A stretch of 15,359 nucleotides of DNA. Origin: Bacteroidales bacterium UBA1077 (lineage in GTDB: Bacteria > Bacteroidota > Bacteroidia > Bacteroidales > UBA932). The position numbers and the translations under genes were made by a program. How positions within the stretch are numbered: the stretch's first letter is position 1; the number at the start of each line of letters is the position of its first letter. The notes beneath the pieces were generated by a model. It did not search any database. It was not told the origin of the DNA and worked only from the letters and a program-made list of their open reading frames with translations. Positions 5,296-12,985 of this stretch are shown piece by piece. Location: the NCBI GenBank assembly GCA_002314195.1, contig DCCQ01000006.1:1-15359 (forward strand), given 5' to 3'.

Positions 5296-7346
5296 TGAGA
5301 AGAATCATCACACTCATCCTGCTGGCGTTTCCTCTGGCCGGCAACGCACAGACTGGAGTCATCGCCAGACATCCGGCTAATCCGGAAGGCAAAACATTGA
5401 CAATGAGGGAGGCTGTTCTCGGCAGGAATGTCCGTCCAACCGGCGTCGCCGCTTCCTGGAAAGACAACGACACCTTTATCTTCCGGAAAGACGGAAAATG
5501 GATGCAGGAGAGCCTCACTTCCAACGAGGCTTCTGATTACACAGCCACAACCCTCCCGGAAGGATTTCCCAAAGAGGCCGCCAACATCACACAGAGCGTG
5601 ACCGGAGTTTTCGCCTACACCACCGGCAAGAGTCTCTACATTTTCGACAAAAAGCCGGTCTGTGTCGTTGAAAGCGAGAATCCGGACATCACCTATGGAC
5701 AATCTGTCAGCCGGAACGAGTTCGGCATCGAGAACGGAATATTCTGGTCTCCGGATGGCTCAAGACTGGCATTTTACAGAAAGGATGACAGCAAGGTGAC
5801 TGACTTCCCTCTCCTGGACATCACCACCAGGACCGGCACGCTCAAAAACATCAAATATCCGATGAACGGAATGGGCAGCGAGAATGTCAAGCTGGGAATC
5901 TACGACACCGCGACCGGCAGGATAATCTGGTGTGATGTCGATGAATATGGCTACGACCAGTACCTTACCAACATCTCATGGTCACCGGACAGCAGGAATA
6001 TATTCATCCAGGTTCTCGACCGCACACAGAAGCACTTGAAACTGAACATGTACCGTGCGAGTGACGGTTCTTTCGTCAGGACGGTTCTGACGGAGAATGA
6101 CTCACGCTATGTGGAGCCGCTGGATCCCGTAAGATTTCTCAAAGGAACATATTCATTCATCTACAGGACGAACAACCGTGACGGATACCGCAATCTCTAT
6201 CTATGCGACACTCTTGGGACTGTCAGAAGACTGACAGCCGTGGACGCTGATGTGGAATATCTGGCCAACGACGGACACTTCGTATATTACACTTCAGCGG
6301 AAGTCTCGCCGGTGGAGAACCACCTGTTCAGGATTGAGGTCAAGATGTCGCATCGACAGGCTCAGCGACCTGACGCCGTGTCCAAAGCCAAGTTCGGAAA
6401 GCCCGCAAGACTTACGACAGAGGAAGGTTGGCACACAATCAGTCTGAACGAGAACTGCACCAAATACATTGACGACTACAGCAGTTTCAACGTGCCACGT
6501 GTCACGGACATCAGGTCAACCGACGGAAAACTGATACGCAACCTTGTAACGTCCGAGGACCCGCTCAAGGCCTATAAGACAGGAGAAGTGCTTTTCGGAA
6601 CCGTGAAGAGCGCGGACGGACAGTACGACAACTGGTACAGGCTTTTTCTTCCTACGGATTTCGATCCATCAAAAAAATACCCGGTTGTTCTATACGTTTA
6701 CGGAGGGCCCCATTCCCAAATGGTCCAGGATTCTTGGCTCGGTCAGGTGCGAATGTGGGAGATGCTCATGGCACAGAAAGGCTACATAGTCTTTGTGCAG
6801 GACAACAGGGGAACACAGAACAGAGGCGCCGAATATGAGAAAGCCATACACCGTCAATGCGGCCGGAACGAGATGGCCGACCAGATGGTGGGCATAAACA
6901 TGCTCAAATCACTTCCTTTCGTGGACTCTGACAGGATAGGAGTTCACGGCTGGAGCTACGGAGGATTCATGACCATTTCCTTGATGACCAACTATCCGGA
7001 GACATTCAAGGTTGGGGTCGCCGGAGGTCCGGTCATCGACTGGAAATGGTATGAGGTGATGTATGGTGAAAGGTACATGGACACCGAGGCCACCAATCCG
7101 GATGGATTCTCTCAGACCAGCCTTATCAACAACGTCAGGAATCTCAAAGGCAAACTGCTCATCTGTCAGGGAGCGATCGACAACACCGTGGTCTGGCAAC
7201 ACAGTTTGAACTTCGTCCAAAAGTGCATAGAGGAGAATGTCCAACTGGACTATTTCCCATACCCTTGCTCCGAACACAATGTTTTCGGAATATGGAGGGT
7301 CCACCTCATGGACAAGGTCACAAACTATTTCGATGACTATCTGTAA
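5295..7346 (+). CDS. Dipeptidyl peptidase IV, S9 family serine peptidase
   Basis: This 683-residue exported enzyme should release X-Pro dipeptides from peptide N-termini in the periplasm or at the outer surface, feeding peptide use. A short signal peptide ends near Ala18 (LAGNAQ). A beta-propeller at about residues 40-420 contains repeated SPD blades such as WSPDGSRLAFYRKDDS. The alpha/beta-hydrolase domain from about 440 holds YVYGGPHSQ, then the nucleophile Ser554 in GWSYGGFM, Asp629 in GAIDN and His661 in SEHNVFG. Sequence and length resemble the Porphyromonas gingivalis DPPIV. The substrate N-terminus-binding Glu-Glu pair of DPPIV would fall near NEFGIENGIFW (141-151), where only one Glu aligns by eye. 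An alignment is needed before calling this a change. The hairpin at 7401-7430 follows. Confidence 0.9.
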   Translation: MRRIITLILLAFPLAGNAQTGVIARHPANPEGKTLTMREAVLGRNVRPTGVAASWKDNDTFIFRKDGKWMQESLTSNEASDYTATTLPEGFPKEAANITQSVTGVFAYTTGKSLYIFDKKPVCVVESENPDITYGQSVSRNEFGIENGIFWSPDGSRLAFYRKDDSKVTDFPLLDITTRTGTLKNIKYPMNGMGSENVKLGIYDTATGRIIWCDVDEYGYDQYLTNISWSPDSRNIFIQVLDRTQKHLKLNMYRASDGSFVRTVLTENDSRYVEPLDPVRFLKGTYSFIYRTNNRDGYRNLYLCDTLGTVRRLTAVDADVEYLANDGHFVYYTSAEVSPVENHLFRIEVKMSHRQAQRPDAVSKAKFGKPARLTTEEGWHTISLNENCTKYIDDYSSFNVPRVTDIRSTDGKLIRNLVTSEDPLKAYKTGEVLFGTVKSADGQYDNWYRLFLPTDFDPSKKYPVVLYVYGGPHSQMVQDSWLGQVRMWEMLMAQKGYIVFVQDNRGTQNRGAEYEKAIHRQCGRNEMADQMVGINMLKSLPFVDSDRIGVHGWSYGGFMTISLMTNYPETFKVGVAGGPVIDWKWYEVMYGERYMDTEATNPDGFSQTSLINNVRNLKGKLLICQGAIDNTVVWQHSLNFVQKCIEENVQLDYFPYPCSEHNVFGIWRVHLMDKVTNYFDDYL

Positions 7347-7400
7347 TAGTCCGGCAGATTCACAAAACATTTGATGTCATAATACTATCTTAATCACAAT

Positions 7401-7430
7401 ACAAGGCGGACCCGTCACGGGCCGCCTTGT
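7401..7430. terminator. Shared hairpin terminator between convergent operons
   Basis: ACAAGGCGG (7401-7409) pairs with CCGCCTTGT (7422-7430), and CCCG with CGGG inside, leaving one bulged base and a TCA loop. It lies 54 bases after the dipeptidyl peptidase stop and 38 bases beyond the stop of the convergent collagen-like gene. The T run is poor on both sides (CCCTTTAT on the plus side), so termination may rely on stem strength or on colliding transcription. Its position argues for use in both directions. Confidence 0.65.
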
Positions 7431-7468
7431 CCCTTTATAGAGATTATGGACTATGACAAGAGCCAATT

Positions 7469-10303
7469 TCACGGAAGCGGAGCGCTTTTGCCATCCTGAA
7501 TGGCCTGGAACACATATTCCTTGCCGCCAATATTGCATGAAGCCACGTAAGGATCAGAAGCATTATAATGGAAAACGCCCTTTATCTCGCCATAATACAC
7601 ATCGTCAAACGAGAATGGAGAGAATCTCATGGAAAATCCGTCATAGACATTTCTGATTATGAACGGTTCTTTCTTGTCAGCGATGATCACGCCATCCTTT
7701 GTCGACATATAAACATATATATCGTTCTTGATGATGACACCGGAAAGTTTGCCTTCGTTTGAGAACAATGTGACAAACTTACTATCCAATGTCTTCTTGG
7801 TCTGAGACAGATAGTCGAGCAACGTACCGTACCTCTTGAAACGGAAGGTCCCGCTTTTGTCATCATAATAAGACTTCCTCATGTACACATGTCCAAAAGT
7901 CGAATAATCAAATGAAAAGCAGAACGATGTCTGTCCCAGAATCAGTTCGTAGTTGGTCTTGTTGACCGGAACCTTCGTGGCACCGTCGGCGGAAAGCACA
8001 AGTCTGTCATTGTAACTGGTGAACGGTTCGTCATCAGAGCCACCCTTCACACCTTCCACATTCAAGTCTCCTATGGCGCAATATTCGGGGATAATGGTCT
8101 TGTCCGAGGATTCCAGTTTCAACCCGTAATCCGGATATGGTTCCTTATAACTATACATCTTACCAGACACTACCGGCATATAATTAACGTCCATGATCTC
8201 CGGGCCCGCGCCATCTCCAAACTTGACAGACTCGGTCCTTATGCTCTCCTCAGTCCCAAGTGACCTGACCCAATAATTCTCGATTCCCGGATTGCTGAAC
8301 TTCATGAAATGATTCCCGACGATGTACCTGTCAGGAGTCCCATAGAGGTAGGACAGGCCTACACCCCTGAACTTGTCCACATCATTCAGACATCGGTACA
8401 TAAAGTACCCTGCCGTCTTGTTGCATCCCGGAAATTCCACGCCGCCCCAGTTTGTCTCGTCTTTTCCCTCTACAGTCCTGGTGATGACGTAATCTGCCGT
8501 GACATTCGTGTGTTCCCACCTTGAGCCGGTCATAGTCACTTCCACACTCACTTTGTACGGGACTCCGCATGTCGCCGCGATTAAGTTGGCGTCAGTGATT
8601 GTCTTGCCTTTGAATGAAAAACTTGACGGTTTGGTTCTGGATGACATGTCATAGATTGAAGAAGCGCCTTCATGCCAATCAGGCAACTCCTCACGCGTCA
8701 GGTATATATACCCTCTCTCATCGGATGTCTTCTCGTATGAGTTCCCGCTCTGGTCGCTGAATTTGACCGTGCAGTCCGGTATTGCGACGGGTCCCGGCCC
8801 TGTCACTATCAAAGCACAGCCTCCTGAATAAGGGTTGACATATTCATAAGTCGTGTCCCTGACCTCCGAAACGGTTCTCACTTTGGCCATAGATCTGACC
8901 GGGGCCACATTGTACTTGGTCCAATCCGCTTCCTCGGCGTACAGAGTGTCGACAGCCGCCAAAGATGTCGCGGACTCTCCATCACTTCCTCTCAGATACT
9001 TAAAGAAATCCATGAGGGAAACAGCGGTTCTAGGCCATTTCGGGTACAAGTCAACATCGTAAACCCCATTGCCCGGATTATCCAGACCTTCCTCACTGAG
9101 AACCAGTTCCTTCCACAAGTCATAGGCGGATTTGCCGGAAGAGCCGTCCGCTCCGTCCTTGCCGTCAATTCCATCAGCGCCATCCTTGCCGTCAGTGCCC
9201 GAGGCTCCTCTAAGATATTCATAGAAATCACCGACTGATGTTTTCGACCGGTCCCATTTATGTCCAGGATTTCTCGGATCATCAAGTCCGGAATCAGACA
9301 TGACATCCGCAACCCACAACTCATAAGCGGATTTGCCGGAAGAGCCGTCCGCCCCGTCCTTACCGTCAATTCCATCAGTGCCATCCTTGCCGTCAGCGCC
9401 GTCTTTGCCATTTTTTCCGTCAGCGCCGTCTTTTCCGTCAGCGCCCGAATCTCCGGTGTCACCTTTAGGTCCCTGTACCTTTATTCCAGTGTCAACACCT
9501 CCGATCCACCAGTTGCCGTTCGAACCGACTTTAGGAGTAGCTCCGTCTTTTCCGTCCACGCCGTCTTTGCCATCCTTACCGTCTTCTCCGTCTTTTCCGT
9601 CTTTTCCGTCTTGCCCAGAGTCACCTTTGTCTCCGGTCTTGCCAGCCAAGTACTGGAAGAACTTTTGAATGGACAAATCCGCCAATGTGATCTCATTACC
9701 ATTCTGGTCAGTGACCGAGCCACCGGCCTCAATCGTCTCACGGACATATTCTTTCCACATTTCGTAAGCGTTACGGCCATCCACGCCATCCTTGCCTGTT
9801 GCTCCTGTCTCACCCTTCTCTCCTCTGGCCTTGACTCCGGTGTCCGAGTCTCCGATCCACCAGTTTCCTTCCTTTATGTAAGGAATGAGCCCGTCCGCAC
9901 CGTCATCGCCGGCAAGAAACCAGAAGAAGTCGGCCATGGAGGTCTTTGACCTGTCCCATTTGCTCCCAGGATTGTGAGGATCGTCCACACCGGATGCGAC
10001 ATATTCCTTCCACAACTCGTATGCTGATTTTCCATTGGCGCCGTCCTTCCCGTCAGCGCCGTCCTTGCCTTTTAAATAAAGGAAGAAGTGATTGATGTCA
10101 AGAGGGCCGCTGTAGTCAATCTGCTTCTCCTGGACAGCCTTTACCCATAATTCGAAGGCAGACAAACCGTCTTTTCCCGGAACCCCTTGAATGCCTTGTT
10201 CTCCACGCGGTCCGACCGGCATAGTCACCTCAAGAGAGTTGCACGAACCCAACGCCGCCACAACAATGAGCGCCGAAATTGGTAATCTGAAATACTTTTT
10301 CAT
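7469..10303 (-). CDS. Modular collagen-like surface lipoprotein
   Basis: This 944-residue protein starts with a lipoprotein signal: LGSC gives lipidation at Cys21. Collagen-like Gly-X-Y tracts follow at about residues 31-46, 79-92, 160-177, 221-255, 278-324 and 366-391, dominated by GKD and GAD triplets. Between them sit five copies of a 30-50 residue module that opens SAYELW and closes FFxYLxG (about 48-79, 93-132, 178-221, 325-366 and 392-439), and two NWWIG..DTG(V/I)K boxes at 147-158 and 264-275. The C-terminal half (about 450-944) is a non-repetitive, beta-rich region that I do not recognise. The likely role is a surface fibre or adhesin. It is last in a three-gene operon, 12 bases after the OmpA-family gene. 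Confidence 0.8.
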   Translation of the reverse strand: MKKYFRLPISALIVVAALGSCNSLEVTMPVGPRGEQGIQGVPGKDGLSAFELWVKAVQEKQIDYSGPLDINHFFLYLKGKDGADGKDGANGKSAYELWKEYVASGVDDPHNPGSKWDRSKTSMADFFWFLAGDDGADGLIPYIKEGNWWIGDSDTGVKARGEKGETGATGKDGVDGRNAYEMWKEYVRETIEAGGSVTDQNGNEITLADLSIQKFFQYLAGKTGDKGDSGQDGKDGKDGEDGKDGKDGVDGKDGATPKVGSNGNWWIGGVDTGIKVQGPKGDTGDSGADGKDGADGKNGKDGADGKDGTDGIDGKDGADGSSGKSAYELWVADVMSDSGLDDPRNPGHKWDRSKTSVGDFYEYLRGASGTDGKDGADGIDGKDGADGSSGKSAYDLWKELVLSEEGLDNPGNGVYDVDLYPKWPRTAVSLMDFFKYLRGSDGESATSLAAVDTLYAEEADWTKYNVAPVRSMAKVRTVSEVRDTTYEYVNPYSGGCALIVTGPGPVAIPDCTVKFSDQSGNSYEKTSDERGYIYLTREELPDWHEGASSIYDMSSRTKPSSFSFKGKTITDANLIAATCGVPYKVSVEVTMTGSRWEHTNVTADYVITRTVEGKDETNWGGVEFPGCNKTAGYFMYRCLNDVDKFRGVGLSYLYGTPDRYIVGNHFMKFSNPGIENYWVRSLGTEESIRTESVKFGDGAGPEIMDVNYMPVVSGKMYSYKEPYPDYGLKLESSDKTIIPEYCAIGDLNVEGVKGGSDDEPFTSYNDRLVLSADGATKVPVNKTNYELILGQTSFCFSFDYSTFGHVYMRKSYYDDKSGTFRFKRYGTLLDYLSQTKKTLDSKFVTLFSNEGKLSGVIIKNDIYVYMSTKDGVIIADKKEPFIIRNVYDGFSMRFSPFSFDDVYYGEIKGVFHYNASDPYVASCNIGGKEYVFQAIQDGKSAPLP
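9121..9199 (-). repeat. Internal 79-base repeat, copy 1, in the collagen-like gene
   Basis: This stretch matches 9322-9400 base for base except at five positions, with an offset of 201 bases (67 codons). It encodes the collagen tract around residues 368-394, including GKDGADGSSGKSAY. The high identity at synonymous positions suggests recent duplication or conversion within the gene. Confidence 0.8.
9322..9400 (-). repeat. Internal 79-base repeat, copy 2, in the collagen-like gene
   Basis: This is the second copy of the 79-base unit at 9121-9199. It encodes the collagen tract ending GADGSSGKSAYEL around residues 301-327. Together the copies flank one complete SAYELW/FYEYL module, so recombination between them would add or remove exactly one module in frame. 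Confidence 0.8.
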
Positions 10304-10315
10304 GAAATCTATGAT

Positions 10316-11527
10316 TTATTGTTGGTTAAGATAATTCCACAAAGAATCTGAAGTCACCCTTTCGATGACAACCTTCCGGTCTCCCCTACGCTGCTCATCC
10401 GATGCTGAGCCAGGCAGCAAAGCGACACGCTTGCCGAATCCTCGGTAGCATAGCCTGGAAGCCGCAATGCCTCTTGACAGGAGAGCCTCATAGACAGCCT
10501 TGGCACGTGCCAGAGACAGTCTATCGTTGTACTCATCTGAACCCTTGGCATCTGTATAGCCAGCGACCAGAAAACGAGTGTCGGCGAAAGCAGCAAGCGT
10601 GTTCGCGATCTCATCAAGGATGAATTGTGAATCGGCCGTTATCGTGGCCTTGTCGAAATCGAAATTCACGTTGTCCAACAACTCAGCAAGGGTCTTTTCC
10701 GACGGGACCTCCTTGACGACCTCACGAATGACCTCCACAGGAATCTCCCGCACAACCTCTTTCTCCACGACCTTTTGTGGATAAAGGGATGCATATTCAT
10801 CAAGATGTTTTGGGACATAGCGGTCGGCCACTGCCTTGTTCTTGTCGCCTCCGCCCAACCTCAGCACGATTCCGGCCGAGGCCTGAGCGAAATTGATTCC
10901 GTCAGTGCCAAGCGAGCGGTTATACTGTCCTTGAATATGCACACCAAGCCGATTGGTCATCCATCCAATCACGCCCACTCCGGCCGAGACCGGGAAAAAT
11001 GTGTCCGAATCGAAGGTATAACCCTTATTCCACGCGTCCTCCGCACGCCATAAGGCCTCTTTGGTCACATCACCCTTAAACTGGCCGAAATAAGCGGTAG
11101 GAAATGTCTTATGATAGCAATTAATTCCCAGTCTAAAGTACGGCTGAATCCATTCGCACCCGACAAACGGGCGGAACTGCACACCTGGGCTGACCATAAA
11201 TGAATATCCCCGTTTTTCCATCTCGGCATCATAATACCTGACAAGCCCCAGGGTTCCTTGAAGGTCAGCATACAGCCACCTCTTCAGTTCCAAGGCCGAA
11301 TAGAGTTCAATTCCGCCATACAATGTTTTCTCATCCAAGTTGAAGATGTAGTCTCCTCCGGCGGTCTGGCGGAAATTCGACACTGTGGTTCTCGTGAGAT
11401 TCATGGCGGCTCCACCAAGACCGAATTCCCATGTTCCATGCACTTTTCTATCTTGTGAATGTCCGGTCAACGGGTAAAGGAGTGCCAGCACGACGGCACA
11501 CGCCGTCCTGTTCAGTTTGGTTTTCAT
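10316..11527 (-). CDS. OmpA-family outer membrane protein with peptidoglycan-binding domain
   Basis: This 403-residue protein has a signal peptide ending near HSQ (about residue 25). A membrane-barrel-like N-terminal domain follows (about 28-226) with alternating aromatic and glycine-rich strands such as YGGIELYSALELKRWLYADL. A Glu/Val-rich linker covers about 252-275 (VEKEVVREIPVEVIREVVKEV). The OmpA C-terminal domain begins at NVNFDFDKATI (287-297). Its peptidoglycan-contact Asp326 in GYTDAKGS and Arg341 in DRLSLARAKAV are both present. It should sit in the outer membrane and hold it to the wall. ATG 11527 was preferred to TTG 11536. It lies 24 bases after the DUF4493 gene and 12 bases before the collagen-like gene, so it probably anchors or assembles those neighbours. 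Confidence 0.85.
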   Translation of the reverse strand: MKTKLNRTACAVVLALLYPLTGHSQDRKVHGTWEFGLGGAAMNLTRTTVSNFRQTAGGDYIFNLDEKTLYGGIELYSALELKRWLYADLQGTLGLVRYYDAEMEKRGYSFMVSPGVQFRPFVGCEWIQPYFRLGINCYHKTFPTAYFGQFKGDVTKEALWRAEDAWNKGYTFDSDTFFPVSAGVGVIGWMTNRLGVHIQGQYNRSLGTDGINFAQASAGIVLRLGGGDKNKAVADRYVPKHLDEYASLYPQKVVEKEVVREIPVEVIREVVKEVPSEKTLAELLDNVNFDFDKATITADSQFILDEIANTLAAFADTRFLVAGYTDAKGSDEYNDRLSLARAKAVYEALLSRGIAASRLCYRGFGKRVALLPGSASDEQRRGDRKVVIERVTSDSLWNYLNQQ

Positions 11528-11551
11528 AAGCGACAATTAATTGGTTATATG

Positions 11552-12655
11552 TTATTTCAAGGCGTATTCCGTGATATTCTCAATACCCGGGATTCCATAG
11601 TAAGCCGCTATCAGGTCTCCTTTCAAGAAAATCTTCTTACCCACAAGATCCGGGTTGTCAGCCAGATTCAGCGCTGCACGGATGTCACCCTTAGGCAGTT
11701 TGACAGACATGCACGAACTCTTGGTCTTGACTGATGAGCGCGACGCGATGGCCAGACATGTCATGGATGTGAACGGAGCCGTGAACGAGATGCCTTCCTT
11801 GGCCGCTGACAAGTCTCCGCCGACAACATAGCCACAGATCCAGACACCTTTCTCCCCGACATGATCCTTTGCCTGACCGACACTATAGGCCGTGGCTTGA
11901 GTCGTGCCAGGATCGGCACTCTGACCGGAGCCTATCTTGTAATCGTAGTTGTTCCAGACACGGCTTGTGTCCACGGAAATAGACAACCCGCTTGAAACAC
12001 CGGGTTTGGGAGGTTCGACAGCGGGGCATGATATACCCAATGTCAAGACCTCGCAGGCCTCCAGAAAACGCGTCATCAAGGTTTTCGTAGAAGTTCCGTC
12101 ATCTAGATTGACTGTAACATTGCCAGACTTAAAATAACCGATACGTTTCTCCGTACGGCTGTACCTCAGCTCTCCGTCAGCCGAAGAGACAACCAGACTG
12201 CCTCTTGGATAGACAGTACTGAAATCCGCGTCCAGACGCAGTCTCAAACCTGAGTTTAATTGTGTACAATTCAGCCGTGCCTTAGTGTTCGAGCCAGACT
12301 GCACGACGACCACCTGCTCGTCACCAAACTGAGGTGCCGAGAATTCAGGTTTCTCAAATGCTCTGGACACAGCCTTGACCGTGTAACTGCCCGGATTGAC
12401 CATCATTGACTCCGGTGAATCACCGTACGCCCCCTCATAAAGCACGTCACCCGCCGAGTTTTTAACGGTCAGAATGAAAGCGTCAGTGTCAGGCAAATCC
12501 ACCGCCGCCCTTGTTGACATTCTTTGCGAGAAGTTCCAACTCAACGTTCCCTGCGCGCTGTCTGAAGGAACCTTGTTACACGAGAGCACCACGGCAGACA
12601 ATGCCATCACTCCAGCCGCGGTGATCTTTGAAAGGATTCTGATAGAACTCTTCAT
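11552..12655 (-). CDS. DUF4493/DUF6359 surface lipoprotein
   Basis: This 367-residue lipoprotein has the lipobox VLSC with acylation at Cys26. Residues of about 35-210 match the DUF4493 pattern, a fimbrillin-like beta-sandwich region: GTLSWNFSQRMSTRA, then DTDAFILTVKNSAGDVLYEG, PGSYTVKAVS and AFEKPEFSAP. Residues from about 253 to the end match DUF6359, an OB-like fold: AYSVGQAKDHVGEKGVWICG, then SCMSVKLPKGDIRAALNL and GIPGIENITEY. DUF4493 resembles the Ig-like parts of Bacteroidales adhesins, so an exposed adhesive or scaffold role is likely. The gene is first in the operon with the OmpA-family and collagen-like genes. Its leader contains a hairpin at 12671-12694. Confidence 0.8.
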   Translation of the reverse strand: MKSSIRILSKITAAGVMALSAVVLSCNKVPSDSAQGTLSWNFSQRMSTRAAVDLPDTDAFILTVKNSAGDVLYEGAYGDSPESMMVNPGSYTVKAVSRAFEKPEFSAPQFGDEQVVVVQSGSNTKARLNCTQLNSGLRLRLDADFSTVYPRGSLVVSSADGELRYSRTEKRIGYFKSGNVTVNLDDGTSTKTLMTRFLEACEVLTLGISCPAVEPPKPGVSSGLSISVDTSRVWNNYDYKIGSGQSADPGTTQATAYSVGQAKDHVGEKGVWICGYVVGGDLSAAKEGISFTAPFTSMTCLAIASRSSVKTKSSCMSVKLPKGDIRAALNLADNPDLVGKKIFLKGDLIAAYYGIPGIENITEYALK

Positions 12656-12670
12656 AGTAGTAAAAAATTA

Positions 12671-12694
12671 ACGGTCCGCACCGTTGCGGGCCGT
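12671..12694 (-). promoter_or_regulatory. 5' leader hairpin of the DUF4493 operon
   Basis: Arms of ten bases (ACGGTCCGCA at 12671-12680 and TGCGGGCCGT at 12685-12694) pair with a single mismatch around a four-base loop. Read on the minus strand it would sit at the very start of the mRNA, 15 bases before ATG 12655, with only AT-rich sequence between. It could protect the 5' end of the mRNA or bind a regulator. Confidence 0.5.
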
Positions 12695-12697
12695 CTG

Positions 12698-12705
12698 CAA
12701 AAGTA
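12698..12705 (-). promoter_or_regulatory. Possible -7 element of the DUF4493-OmpA-collagen operon
   Basis: On the minus strand TACTTTTG fits TAnnTTTG. No TTG is found at the proper -33 distance, so the match is partial. The start of transcription would fall near 12691, just at the leader hairpin. Confidence 0.35.
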
Positions 12706-12786
12706 TGGCGACAAAACATAAATAAAGAAAAGAAACAGAAATACTTTTTTGTAAAAAACGTAAATTTATGTTTTTTATAAAATTCA

Positions 12787-12817
12787 CGGGGCAATCGCAG
12801 TCACTGCGATCACCCCG
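12787..12817. other. Strong hairpin, leader or terminator
   Basis: CGGGG/CCCCG outer arms and ATCGCAGT/ACTGCGAT inner arms enclose a single C. On the plus strand a CA/CA internal mismatch remains, and the hairpin precedes an AT-rich 22-base leader and ATG 12840. On the minus strand the mismatch becomes two G-U pairs, giving a continuous 15-pair stem. There it lies about 170 bases after the stop of the 12986-13504 gene and is followed by TGAATTTTAT. Either strand could be the functional one. Confidence 0.55.
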
Positions 12818-12839
12818 CTACTTAACCTAAACTTAAACT

Positions 12840-12893
12840 ATGAAAAACTTCATGTCAAATATACAAAATCTTTTAATGAAAACAATAATCTGA
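12840..12893 (+). pseudogene. 17-codon orphan leader ORF or gene remnant
   Basis: The frame reads MKNFMSNIQNLLMKTII and stops. The upstream layout (strong hairpin, then a TTAACCTAAACTTAAACT leader, then ATGAAAAAC) looks like a genuine Bacteroidota translation start. The product is too short for a secreted protein, and nothing recognisable continues in any frame downstream. It may be a truncated signal-peptide region of a lost outer-membrane gene, or a real micropeptide. Confidence is low. Confidence 0.3.
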
Positions 12894-12985
12894 AACGATT
12901 TTTTATGCCGTTTTTGTTTTCATTAGGCAAAAATGCACGAAATCCGCATGACATGGTGGTATAAAACGATGGTTTCAAGCAGAAA

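Larger units (their letters stand above)
12656..12985. other. 330-base gap with divergent hairpin leaders
   Basis: No convincing protein gene was seen apart from a 17-codon frame at 12840-12893. The gap is very AT-rich outside two GC-rich hairpins (12671-12694 and 12787-12817). It also holds a weak minus-strand promoter (12698-12705) and a 12-base inverted repeat with arms at 12874-12885 and 12914-12925. From 12926 to 12985 I see nothing. Confidence 0.6.

Noticed and set aside
7362..7373. ACATTTG near the end of the peptidase gene as a promoter
   Set aside because: It lacks the leading T of the -7 pattern and has no gene downstream on that strand before the convergent terminator.
9330..9620. 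Short tandem repeats that might suggest a CRISPR array
   Set aside because: The units are irregular multiples of nine bases coding Gly-X-Y triplets, with no unique spacers and no cas genes.
9260..9949. Long plus-strand open frames rich in Pro, Ser and Val opposite the collagen tracts
   Set aside because: They are the antisense reading of Gly-X-Y codons. The minus-strand frame has a lipobox, modules and full length, whereas these have no start context and only low-complexity sequence.
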